A DNA stretch of 64,000 nucleotides from DASQEH01 sp035633755 (lineage in GTDB: Bacteria; Actinomycetota; Actinomycetes; Propionibacteriales; Nocardioidaceae): assembly GCA_035633755.1 (NCBI GenBank), contig DASQEH010000006.1:1-64000 (forward strand), in the 5' to 3' direction. This document shows, one piece after another, positions 1-7,807 of the stretch. Below the pieces are notes generated by a model that did not search any database, was not told the DNA's origin, and was given only the letters and a program-made list of their open reading frames with translations. Position 1 is the first letter of the stretch. The number at the start of each line of letters is the position of its first letter. The position numbers and the translations under genes were made by a program.

Positions 1-322
1 GCAGAATCCGAGATAGTCGGTTCGGCCTCCATGCCTGCGAGGCAACCGTTACATCAATGTGACCTCGATGCGTACCTCGAAGCATGTGTCAGCCACTCAT
101 CGCCAGAAGCCACCGGCTCATCCCAACGGGTGAAGCAGTGCCCGCGCAATGCTCGCCTCTCGAAGGAGTTCGACGCATGGGACACCCAGTGACAGGCGAG
201 ACGCCAGGGGTGTAGGCCCGCTCGGAACTGCTCTGTATCTAGTAGCAGATTCCAGGTCATGAGATGCCACAACGTCGAGTCGTTTGATTCGGGCCGCAGA
301 GGCCCGGGTCAAAGTTAGTCGC
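1..322. other. Intergenic stretch downstream of guaA, no gene seen
   Basis: No convincing gene is visible here. Short open frames exist on both strands but none has a ribosome binding site, a recognisable family or actinobacterial third-position GC bias. A small inverted repeat GGGCC/GGCCC (291-305, 5-nt loop) lies just past the guaA stop and could help end that transcript, but it lacks a T-tract. What precedes this stretch is outside the window. Confidence 0.5.
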
Positions 323-1891
323 TCACTCCCACTCGATGGTGCCCGGGGGCTTGCTGGTCACATCGAGGGTCACCCGGTTGATCTGCCTGACCTCGTTCGT
401 GATCCGGGTCGAGATCCGCTCGATCACGTCGTACGGCAACCGCGCCCAGTCGGCGGTCATGGCGTCCTGTGAGGTGACGGGCCGAAGGACCACGGGATGT
501 CCGTAGGTACGGCCGTCACCTTGCACGCCGACCGAGCGTACGTCGGCGAGCAGAACGACGGGGAACTGCCAGATGTCGGCATCGAGTCCTGCACTTGTGA
601 GCTCCGAGCGAGCGATGGCATCGGCTTCTCGCAGGATCTCCAGCCGCTCGGCGGTCACCGCACCGACGATGCGGATAGCCAGGCCGGGGCCGGGGAACGG
701 ATGTCTCGACACGATCCCGTGCGGCAGCCCGAGCTCGACGCCGACCTTGCGTACTTCGTCCTTGAACAATGCCCGCAAGGGCTCGATCAGTGTGAACTGG
801 ACGTCGTCCGGAAGGCCGCCGACGTTGTGATGTGACTTGATGTTGGCCGCACCGGAACCCCCGCCGGACTCCACGACGTCGGGATACAAGGTGCCTTGCA
901 CGAGGAACTCGACGGTGTCCCCGACCCTGCCCGCCTCGGCCACGATGGCGCGCTCGGCTCCCTCGAACGTCCGGATGAACTCGCGCCCGATGATCTTGCG
1001 CTTGGATTCAGGGTCGCTGACCCCTTCAAGCGCCTCGAGGAACGTCGCCGACGCGTCCACCACTCGCAGCGCCACGCCTGTCGCCGCCACGAAGTCGCGC
1101 TCGACCTGCTCGGCCTCACCCTGGCGCAACAGGCCGTGGTCAACGAACACACAGGTGAGCTGATCGCCGATGGCGCGCTGGACGAGCGCCGCCGCCACCG
1201 CCGAGTCGACTCCCCCGGACAGACCGCAGATCGCCCGCTTGTCCCCGACCATGGCGCGGATCCGTTCGACCTGCTCCTCCACGACGTTGACCATGGTCCA
1301 GGTCTGGCGACAGCCGGCGATGTCGACCAGGAACCGCTCCAGTACCTGCTGGCCGTGCTCGGTGTGGAGGACCTCCGGATGCCACTGCACACCGGCCAAC
1401 CGTCGCGACGTGGACTCGATCGCCGCGACCGGTGCTCCCGCGGTGGCCGCCAGGATCTCGAACCCCGCTGGCGGGACCGCAACCGCATCGCCGTGGCTCA
1501 TCCAGACACGGTGCCCCGTGGGAAGGCCGGTCAGAAGGGTCCCCGACGAGGTGATGTCGACCTCGGTGCGGCCGAACTCCGAGATGCCCGTGCGGCGTAC
1601 TTCGCCCCCGAGCGCGGAGGCCATCGCCTGGAACCCGTAGCAGATACCGAACACGGCCGCGTCACCGTGGAAGATGCCGGCATCGAGCTGCGGAGCGCCG
1701 GGCGCATACACCGACTGAGGCCCACCACTCAAGATGATGGCCTTGGGCTGCCGGGCCAGGATCTCCTCGGCCGGCATGGTGTGCGGGACTATCTCGGAGT
1801 AGATCCGGGCCTCGCGTACGCGGCGGGCGATGAGCTGGGCGAACTGGGCGCCGAAATCGACGACGAGAACCAAGTCATGATCAGGGGTCAA
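323..1891 (-). CDS. guaA: GMP synthase (glutamine-hydrolysing)
   Basis: Converts XMP, ATP and glutamine to GMP, the last step of GMP synthesis in the cytoplasm. The 522-residue protein has the usual two-part build. A class I glutamine amidotransferase comes first, with nucleophile Cys84 in FGICYG and His171/Glu173 in WHPEV. The ATP pyrophosphatase domain follows, with the SGGVDS P-loop near residues 225-230. It ends in the family-typical PPGTIEWE. The only workable start is a TTG at 1891 preceded by an AAAGGG-type Shine-Dalgarno. It is transcribed the same way as guaB and guaB3 but is separated from them by kynU and a sigma-factor pair. A candidate -10 (TAGAGT on the minus strand, 1926-1931) lies upstream without a clear -35. 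Confidence 0.98.
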   Translation of the reverse strand: MTPDHDLVLVVDFGAQFAQLIARRVREARIYSEIVPHTMPAEEILARQPKAIILSGGPQSVYAPGAPQLDAGIFHGDAAVFGICYGFQAMASALGGEVRRTGISEFGRTEVDITSSGTLLTGLPTGHRVWMSHGDAVAVPPAGFEILAATAGAPVAAIESTSRRLAGVQWHPEVLHTEHGQQVLERFLVDIAGCRQTWTMVNVVEEQVERIRAMVGDKRAICGLSGGVDSAVAAALVQRAIGDQLTCVFVDHGLLRQGEAEQVERDFVAATGVALRVVDASATFLEALEGVSDPESKRKIIGREFIRTFEGAERAIVAEAGRVGDTVEFLVQGTLYPDVVESGGGSGAANIKSHHNVGGLPDDVQFTLIEPLRALFKDEVRKVGVELGLPHGIVSRHPFPGPGLAIRIVGAVTAERLEILREADAIARSELTSAGLDADIWQFPVVLLADVRSVGVQGDGRTYGHPVVLRPVTSQDAMTADWARLPYDVIERISTRITNEVRQINRVTLDVTSKPPGTIEWE

Positions 1892-1991
1892 GACACGCCC
1901 TTTGCCTTGCGGGAGCAGTCCTCACACTCTATCGGCGGCAACCGAGTCCACCTGCATCCCGACGTGAGTACCGGCGCACCCCCACAGCAGT

Positions 1992-2023
1992 CAGGCACCC
2001 CGGTCGACCCACCGGAGTGCCTG
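1992..2023 (-). terminator. Strong hairpin after the anti-sigma-like gene
   Basis: A 13-bp stem with one G-U wobble (arms 1992-2004 and 2011-2023, 6-nt loop) lies 17 bases past the stop of the gene ending at 2040. There is no T-run, as is common for GC-rich actinobacterial terminators. It would insulate guaA from the sigma-factor operon. Confidence 0.6.
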
Positions 2024-2039
2024 CTGGGTGGTCGGCGCC

Positions 2040-2996
2040 CTACTGGAGGTGGTAAGAGGGGTCGCGTGCGAGGTCAATGAGCTCCGCCACGGCCAACGGC
2101 GGCGCCGGCAGGGGCGCCGCCCCCGCCCGGTCGGTCCACCACCGCTCGGTGGCTGCGTCCGCTGTGGCGATGACGACCGTGCCATCTGGCCGATCGAACC
2201 GAACTGTGCAGCGGTGCGCGCCGCCGGCCCCGCCTCGGCCAACCACGACCGTGACGCCGTCGGCCAGCGTGCGGGTCTCGCAGGTCACGTCGGGACCGCT
2301 GGGCATGGACTGGTCCTGACACTGCCCGTCAGGGGGAGCCGCAGACGTGTGTTCCAGGCTGACACCGACCGCACCCACCTGGTCGCCGTCCGCCCATTCC
2401 ATCGACACGTAGATCGCGGCTGTCTGGTCGTCCTCGCCGCTCATGCTCCCCGTCACCACGAGCGAGTCACGGGTGTGGGTGCCGTCCGGGTCGGCGTGCT
2501 CGCGCAGGGCGTCGGTGACACGCTCGATCTCAGGTGTGGTGATCGGGGTCTCGCAGCCAGCGCTGTCCGCCGGTTGTGGCTGACCCGCTCCAGTCCCTGC
2601 GCCAGGGCCTTTCACGAGCTTGCCCATGCCGCGCGAGGCGTCGACATCTCGACCGGGTGACTCTGCAGGAACGCGAGCCTGCTTCCCCCCGGGTCGGCGC
2701 GCCAGGAGGCACGTGGGTGTGGGTTGGCCCGAGATGGAGGAGCTCTCCGCCGGCGCGACGATGCCGCCCCCGGACGTGGGTGAGCCGCCGAGGCTGGCTG
2801 CGACGCCCCAGCCACCGAAAGCGAGCGCAGGCACGGTTGTCGCCGTGATGGTGACGGTGGCGAGGCGACGACGTCGTAGCAGCCGTCGACCTCGAGCCAG
2901 ATCGTCTGCCGGCATCGATGCCATGGCCGGCTCGTCACCGATCGCCCGGAGCAGCTCCGTGCGCAGGTCAGGCATGGAGTCATCGCGTTGGTTCAT
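2040..2996 (-). CDS. Membrane-anchored protein, probable anti-sigma partner
   Basis: A 318-residue protein of no family I can name. The N-terminal 45 residues are charged and arginine-rich (RRLLRRRRLA). One transmembrane segment follows at about 46-66, then a long extracytoplasmic part rich in Pro, Gly, Asp and Thr. The start MNQRDDSMPD is chosen because GGAGG sits six bases upstream; this start overlaps the sigma-factor gene by 17 bp, implying translational coupling. The architecture and position directly after a SigE-family sigma gene suggest it holds the sigma factor at the membrane. No zinc-binding anti-sigma motif (HxxxCxxC) is visible, so the role is inferred from context. Confidence 0.8.
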   Translation of the reverse strand: MNQRDDSMPDLRTELLRAIGDEPAMASMPADDLARGRRLLRRRRLATVTITATTVPALAFGGWGVAASLGGSPTSGGGIVAPAESSSISGQPTPTCLLARRPGGKQARVPAESPGRDVDASRGMGKLVKGPGAGTGAGQPQPADSAGCETPITTPEIERVTDALREHADPDGTHTRDSLVVTGSMSGEDDQTAAIYVSMEWADGDQVGAVGVSLEHTSAAPPDGQCQDQSMPSGPDVTCETRTLADGVTVVVGRGGAGGAHRCTVRFDRPDGTVVIATADAATERWWTDRAGAAPLPAPPLAVAELIDLARDPSYHLQ

Positions 2997-3510
2997 AGTC
3001 ATCCTCCATAGTCGGCGCGGACTCGGCGAGCACGCCGCGCAGGCGGGTGACGGCACGTGCCGTCTGGCTCTTCACGGTCCCGGTCGAGCACCCGAGGTCG
3101 TTCGCGGTCTCCTCGATGCTCAGACCGAGCCAGTAGCGGAGCACCACGACCTGCCGCTGGCCGACCGAAAGCTCGGCGAGCGCCGCCAGCAGCGACTGAC
3201 GGTCCTCCACCGAGATCCCGTCATCGGCGGCAATGTCAGGCATCGGCTTCGCGCCTAGCTCTCGCCGGCGCCAAGGTCGCCGCATCTCGTCGATGTGGAC
3301 GCGTACCAGCGTCCTTCGGGCATACGCCTCGGGTGAGGCGTCCTTACGCACCCGTGGCCACGCCGCGTACAGCTTGGCCAGCGCGGTCTGGACCAGGTCC
3401 TCGGCGGCGTGCCAGTCTCCGCACAACAGGAAGGCTGTGCGGCGTAGGTGGCCGCGGCGCGCTGCGACGTACGCCGTGAATTCCGCGTCGCGTTCACTGA
3501 TGTGGCCCAT
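2980..3510 (-). CDS. SigE-family ECF RNA polymerase sigma factor
   Basis: A 176-residue group IV sigma factor. Region 2 spans about residues 8-75, with HAAEDLVQTALAKLY as its core; region 4 spans about 105-160, with the helix-turn-helix LSIEETANDLGCSTGTVKS. Its length and the RRTLVRVHIDEMRR segment are typical of the actinobacterial SigE family. The ATG at 3510 is preceded by GGAGG at seven-base spacing; the frame is open further upstream but lacks this signal. The next gene overlaps its end and encodes a one-pass membrane protein. It probably directs its own operon and a small extracytoplasmic-stress regulon, but the inducing signal cannot be read from sequence. Confidence 0.93.
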   Translation of the reverse strand: MGHISERDAEFTAYVAARRGHLRRTAFLLCGDWHAAEDLVQTALAKLYAAWPRVRKDASPEAYARRTLVRVHIDEMRRPWRRRELGAKPMPDIAADDGISVEDRQSLLAALAELSVGQRQVVVLRYWLGLSIEETANDLGCSTGTVKSQTARAVTRLRGVLAESAPTMEDDYEPTR

Positions 3511-3542
3511 CGTGCCTCCGGTATCGCACTGTGCTGTTGACG

Positions 3543-3573
3543 TTAGTACGGAGCGGATGGACGAAAAGTTGTC
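3543..3573 (-). promoter_or_regulatory. Candidate ECF-type promoter of the sigma operon
   Basis: On the minus strand GACAAC (3568-3573) is followed 19 bases later by TACTAA (3543-3548), about 33 bp ahead of the sigma-factor start. An ACAAC-type -35 would fit autoregulation by an ECF factor. This is pattern matching only. Confidence 0.35.
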
Positions 3574-3706
3574 ACGAGGCGGCCAAGTAGCTCGTCGTAC
3601 GAGCACTCATGCGGCCATCGGCCGGCGCAGGGGATTAGCGCGGCAGGCTACGCACGGTGCTCCCGACCCGCGCCACTGATGGCCGGCTCCTGAGGCGTCC
3701 GGGCAG

Positions 3707-3744
3707 CCAAAAGGGGTGTCGCCCCCCTGAGAACGACACCCCTT
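3707..3744 (-). terminator. Intrinsic terminator of the guaB-guaB3-kynU unit
   Basis: A perfect 11-bp inverted repeat (AAGGGGTGTCG at 3711-3721, CGACACCCCTT at 3734-3744, 12-nt loop). Read on the minus strand the stem runs into TTTT followed by GG, a classical intrinsic-terminator layout. It lies 100 bp beyond the kynU stop. A second hairpin at 3757-3776 precedes it. Confidence 0.8.
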
Positions 3745-3843
3745 GCCTGGAAAGCACAGAGTCGGTCGGGACTCTGCCTGGTGACTAAGGGCGAGAGTAT
3801 CACTACCGAGTGTTATCGTCTACTCGGATCCCGCGAGACCGTT

Positions 3844-5148
3844 TCAGAGCTCGGACGTGGCGCTCGTCGGCAGGCTTGGCGGCGCCTGCTTCGTCGCACC
3901 GGACACGACCAGGTCGGCCAAGAGGGCAACGACGTCGTACACGTCGACGAAGCGCGTCGTGAGAGGTGCAAGCCCCAGCCGAATCCCGTCGGGGCGCCGG
4001 AAGTCCGGCACCATCCCGGCTCCGATGAGCTCGGCCGTCAGCGCCTTGGCCTCGGGATGAGTCACGGTGATGTGGCCACCTCGCCGGTTCGCGTCACGAG
4101 GAGAGGCGAGGCCCACGCCGAGCGGGCGCAGCGTCTCGTCGTAGAGCTCGACAGCGAGCTCGGTGAGGGCGCGGGACTTTGCCCGGATGGTGGCCATTCC
4201 TGCCTCGGCGATCATCTCGACTCCCGGCTCGATCGCCGCCATCGACACGATCCCTGGCGTGCCCGTCAACCAGCTTCGGATGCCTGGCTCGGGGTCATAG
4301 CCCTGCTCCATGTCGAACATCCCGCGACGGCTCCACCATCCCCAGATCGGCTGACGAAGCTCGTGCTGCAGCTCGTGGCGTACGAAGGTGAACGCGGGGG
4401 CGCCTGGTCCGCCGTTGAGGTACTTGTACGTGCAGCCCACTGCGAGGTCGACGTCGTCTCCCCGCAGGTCGATGGCCACCGCGCCCGCCGAGTGGCAGAG
4501 GTCCCAGACCGTCAGCGCCCCCACGCCATGAGCCATCCTGGTCAGATCGGCCATGTCCACGAGCGCCGCCGAGCGGTAGTCGACCTGCGACAGGACCGTC
4601 ACGGCGACGGTCTCGTCGAGCAACGGCCGCAGGTGCGAGGCACCGACGCCGTCGAACCCGACCTCGTCGATCCATCGGATGGTCAGATCGCGCTGCTGCG
4701 CGAGGGACTCCACGATGTAGCGGTCGGTCGGGAAGTTGTCCCGCTCGATCACCACCGTGTGGCGACCCGGCCGGGCGTCGAGCGCCGCCGACACCGCCTT
4801 GTACAGCGACACCGTGACCGTGTCCGCAACGACGACCTCCCCTGGCAGCGCTCCGAGCAGCTCCACCCCGATGAGGTCACCGATGCGCGTCGGGAGCTGC
4901 ATCCAGTCCCGCTCCCATGACCGGATCAGATCTCCGCCCCACTCACGATCCAGCACCTCGAGCACCCGGGTGCGCGAAGCCTTGGGAAGGCGTCCGAGCG
5001 AGTTACCGTCGAGGTAGACGAGCTTGTCGTCATCGATGACGAACCGCTCGCGGAACGCCGCGAGGGGGTCAGCGGCGTCCATCGCCTCGACGTCGGACCG
5101 GGTCAGCGTCACGGCGCGCTGGGCCGGCGCCCGTTCCTCACCGGACAA
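3844..5148 (-). CDS. kynU: Kynureninase
   Basis: PLP-dependent hydrolase that cleaves L-kynurenine to anthranilate and alanine in tryptophan catabolism. The 434-residue protein has full family length and the hallmark motifs: YLDGNSLGRLP near 45-55, WDLCHSAG near 215-222, and the PLP lysine Lys242 in CTYKYLNGGPG. No kynA or kynB gene accompanies it; it is instead the last gene of a purine operon and overlaps the guaB3 end by 11 bp. The longest frame begins with TTG at 5148; in-frame alternatives are GTG at 5112 and ATG at 5082, and none has a good Shine-Dalgarno, so translation may be coupled to guaB3. Function is clear, start is not. Confidence 0.93.
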   Translation of the reverse strand: MSGEERAPAQRAVTLTRSDVEAMDAADPLAAFRERFVIDDDKLVYLDGNSLGRLPKASRTRVLEVLDREWGGDLIRSWERDWMQLPTRIGDLIGVELLGALPGEVVVADTVTVSLYKAVSAALDARPGRHTVVIERDNFPTDRYIVESLAQQRDLTIRWIDEVGFDGVGASHLRPLLDETVAVTVLSQVDYRSAALVDMADLTRMAHGVGALTVWDLCHSAGAVAIDLRGDDVDLAVGCTYKYLNGGPGAPAFTFVRHELQHELRQPIWGWWSRRGMFDMEQGYDPEPGIRSWLTGTPGIVSMAAIEPGVEMIAEAGMATIRAKSRALTELAVELYDETLRPLGVGLASPRDANRRGGHITVTHPEAKALTAELIGAGMVPDFRRPDGIRLGLAPLTTRFVDVYDVVALLADLVVSGATKQAPPSLPTSATSEL

Positions 5149-6241
5149 CCACTTCGACGCGCTGGAACTCCTTGAGGTCGGTGTATCCCGTCGTGGCCAT
5201 GGCTCGCTTCAGCGCACCGACGAGGTTCATCGTGCCGTCAGCGACGAGCGACGGTCCGTGCAGGATCTGCTGCAGGGTCCCCACTGTGCCCATGTGAACC
5301 CGCTCCCCGCGAGGCAGCGCCTCGTGCCGGGCTTCCGCACCCCAGTGGTAGCCGCGGCCAGGTGCCTCCTTGGCTCGCGCCAGCGGCGACCCGATCATGA
5401 CCGCGTCCGCACCGCAGGCCAGCGCCTTGGCGAGGTCTCCGCTGCGACCTACCGACCCGTCGGCGATGACGTGCACATAGCGTCCGCCGGACTCGTCGAG
5501 GTAGTCGCGTCGGGCCCCGGCGACGTCGGCCAGGGCCGTGGCCATCGGGACCTCCAACCCCAGGACGATCCGCGTGGTGTGTGCGGCGCCGCCACCGAAC
5601 CCCACCAGGACACCGGCCGCTCCCGTGCGCATCAGGTGAAGCGCCGCCTGGTATGTGGCGCACCCTCCGACGATGACGGGAACATCGAGCTCGTAGATGA
5701 ACTGCTTGAGGTTGAGCGGCTCCGCCTGCCCCGACACATGCTCGGCGGAGACGGTCGTCCCGCGGATGACGAACAGGTCGAGCCCGGCAGCGATGACGGA
5801 CTCGGCATGCTGCTTGGTGAGCTGCGGCGACAACGCACCGGCGACCGTCACTCCTGCGGCACGCATCTCTTTGACACGCCGCACCATCAGGTCGGGCTTG
5901 ATCGGCTCGGAGTAGATCTGCTGCATCCGCCGGGTCGCCTCGGCACCCTGCAGCCCGGCCACCTCGTCGAGCAGGGGCTCGGGGTCGTCGTACCGCGTCC
6001 AGAGACCCTCGAGGTCCAGCACACCGAGCCCACCGGACATTCCGACCGCGATCGCCGTGAGCGGCGACATCACCGAGTCCATGGGGGCCGCCAGGACGGG
6101 GATGTCGAAGCGGTAGGCGTCGATCTGCCAGGCGACCGACACCTCCTCGGGGTCGCGAGTACGCCGGCTGGGCACGATCGCGATGTCGTCGAGCGAGTAC
6201 GCCCGTCGCCCGCGCTTGGCGCTACCGATCTCGATGTCCAT
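5138..6241 (-). CDS. guaB3: GuaB3-type IMP dehydrogenase-related protein
   Basis: A 367-residue TIM-barrel protein of the IMPDH/GMP reductase family, lacking the CBS pair of true IMPDH. Family signatures include SLDDIAIVPSRRT near 16-28, PMDSVMSP near 53-60 and IADGSVGRSGD in the phosphate-binding part. The loop that carries the catalytic cysteine in IMPDH (GPGSICTTR) reads GFGGGAAHTTR here, around 214-224, so the nucleophile is missing. Mycobacterial GuaB3 proteins show the same loss, and their role is unsettled. An excellent GGAGG lies ahead of the ATG, 18 bp after guaB. It may be a regulatory or inactive paralogue, or act on another substrate. Confidence 0.92.
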   Translation of the reverse strand: MDIEIGSAKRGRRAYSLDDIAIVPSRRTRDPEEVSVAWQIDAYRFDIPVLAAPMDSVMSPLTAIAVGMSGGLGVLDLEGLWTRYDDPEPLLDEVAGLQGAEATRRMQQIYSEPIKPDLMVRRVKEMRAAGVTVAGALSPQLTKQHAESVIAAGLDLFVIRGTTVSAEHVSGQAEPLNLKQFIYELDVPVIVGGCATYQAALHLMRTGAAGVLVGFGGGAAHTTRIVLGLEVPMATALADVAGARRDYLDESGGRYVHVIADGSVGRSGDLAKALACGADAVMIGSPLARAKEAPGRGYHWGAEARHEALPRGERVHMGTVGTLQQILHGPSLVADGTMNLVGALKRAMATTGYTDLKEFQRVEVVVR

Positions 6242-6259
6242 GCCTACCTCCCGCCCACG

Positions 6260-7777
6260 TCAGCGGGACCAGTAGTTCGGAGCTTCTGAGGTCATCTCGA
6301 TGTCGTGCGGGTGCGACTCCTTGAGTCCGGCCGACGTGATTCGCACGAACTGCCCACGCTCCTGCAGCTGCGCGACGGTGCGGGCCCCCACGTAGAACAT
6401 CGACTGGTGCAACCCACCAACGAGCTGGTGGGCGACCGCCGCCAGGGGGCCTCGGAACGGAACCTGACCCTCGATCCCCTCGGGGACAACCCGGTCATCG
6501 CTGTGCACGTCGGCCTGGAAGTACCGGTCCTTGGAGTACGACGTCTTCCCCCGCGAGGCCATCGCCGCGATCGAACCCATCCCGCGGTACCGCTTGTACT
6601 GCTTGCCGTTGAGGAACACGAGCTCGCCGGGACTCTCCTCGCAGCCGGCCAGCAGTGAGCCGACCATCACGGTGTCGGCTCCCGCGACCAGCGCCTTGGC
6701 GATGTCGCCGGAGTACTGAACCCCGCCGTCAGCGATCACCGGCACGCCCGCCGGCCGGCACGCCAACGACGCCTCGTAGATCGCGGTCACCTGGGGCACG
6801 CCCACGCCGGCGACGACGCGTGTCGTGCAGATGGAACCGGGGCCCACGCCGACCTTGACGGCGTCCACGCCCGCGTCCACCAGGGCCTGGGCGCCTGCAC
6901 GGGTGGCGATGTTGCCCCCGATGACCTGGACGTGGCGAGTCGCCGGGTCGGACTTGAGTCGGCGGACCAGGTCGAGCATCAGCCGGGCATGGCCGTTGGC
7001 CACGTCGGGGACGAGCACGTCGACCCCCGCCTCGACGAGTGCGCCCACCCGGTCCCAGGCGTCGCCGAAGTAGCCGATTGCCGCCGCGACGACAAGGCGT
7101 CCCTCGGCGTCCTTGGTGGCCAGCGGGTACTGCTCGGACTTCACGAAGTCCTTGACGGTGATGAGACCGGTGAGGTGACCCTCGTCGTCCACGAGCGGGA
7201 GCTTCTCGAGCTTGTGCTTGGCGAGCAACGCAGCGGCGTCGTCGGACGAGATACCGGCCGGCGCCGTCACGAGAGGCATCGGCGTCATCACCTGCCGAAC
7301 GGTCCGGTGCTCCCACTCCGAGGTGGGAACGAACCGCAGGTCGCGGTTGGTGATGATGCCGACCAGGAGGTCCTTGGAGTCGATCACGGGTAGTCCCGAG
7401 ACCCGGTACCGCCCGCACAGCTCGTCCAGATCGGCGAGGGTGGCCTCCGGGTCGATCGTCACCGGGTGAGCGATCATCCCGGACTCCGACCGCTTGACCA
7501 GATCCACCTGGCTCGCCTGGTCCTCGATGGACAGGTTGCGGTGCAGGACCCCGACGCCCCCCTGCCGAGCCATGGCGATGGCCATCCGCGACTCCGTGAC
7601 CGTGTCCATTGCGCTCGAGACCAACGGGATGCGGACGTCGATCTCACGCGTCAGCGCTGTGGTGGTGTCGACCTCGCTCGGTACGACGTCTGTCTCGGCC
7701 GGCAGGAGCATCACATCATCGAACGTGAGGCCCAACGTGGCGAACTTCGCCGGCAGCTCGGCGGATGTCGGATCCAT
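6260..7777 (-). CDS. guaB: Inosine-5'-monophosphate dehydrogenase
   Basis: Oxidises IMP to XMP with NAD+, the first committed step to guanine nucleotides. The 505-residue protein has the full domain set: a TIM barrel interrupted by two CBS domains at about 100-215 that bind purine nucleotides. It has the catalytic Cys317 in GPGSICTTR, the IADGGVQYSGD phosphate site, and the mobile-flap RGMGSIAAM. AGGA at seven-base spacing supports the ATG. It lies 30 bp after the PAS-GGDEF-EAL gene and 18 bp before guaB3, so it may be co-transcribed with the kai genes or have its own promoter inside that coding region. Its GTP-forming pathway also feeds cyclic-di-GMP synthesis. Confidence 0.98.
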   Translation of the reverse strand: MDPTSAELPAKFATLGLTFDDVMLLPAETDVVPSEVDTTTALTREIDVRIPLVSSAMDTVTESRMAIAMARQGGVGVLHRNLSIEDQASQVDLVKRSESGMIAHPVTIDPEATLADLDELCGRYRVSGLPVIDSKDLLVGIITNRDLRFVPTSEWEHRTVRQVMTPMPLVTAPAGISSDDAAALLAKHKLEKLPLVDDEGHLTGLITVKDFVKSEQYPLATKDAEGRLVVAAAIGYFGDAWDRVGALVEAGVDVLVPDVANGHARLMLDLVRRLKSDPATRHVQVIGGNIATRAGAQALVDAGVDAVKVGVGPGSICTTRVVAGVGVPQVTAIYEASLACRPAGVPVIADGGVQYSGDIAKALVAGADTVMVGSLLAGCEESPGELVFLNGKQYKRYRGMGSIAAMASRGKTSYSKDRYFQADVHSDDRVVPEGIEGQVPFRGPLAAVAHQLVGGLHQSMFYVGARTVAQLQERGQFVRITSAGLKESHPHDIEMTSEAPNYWSR

Positions 7778-7807
7778 CGGACCATCCTACGGCGACGGCA
7801 GGGCGGG

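Larger units (their letters stand above)
3511..3843. other. Intergenic region between kynU and the sigma gene
   Basis: This 333-bp stretch has no supported gene. It holds three inverted repeats downstream of kynU: CCGAGT/ACTCGG (3806-3827), CAGAGTC/GACTCTG (3757-3776) and the strong terminator hairpin annotated separately. The sigma-factor promoter lies at the low-coordinate end. Confidence 0.6.

Noticed and set aside
1..322. Short open frames in the first 300 bases
   Set aside because: No Shine-Dalgarno, domain or codon bias; could be the edge of something outside the window but nothing supports it.
3757..3844. Possible tRNA or small RNA in the hairpin-rich gap after kynU
   Set aside because: No cloverleaf, T-loop or CCA-like end can be built; the repeats are better read as terminator stems.
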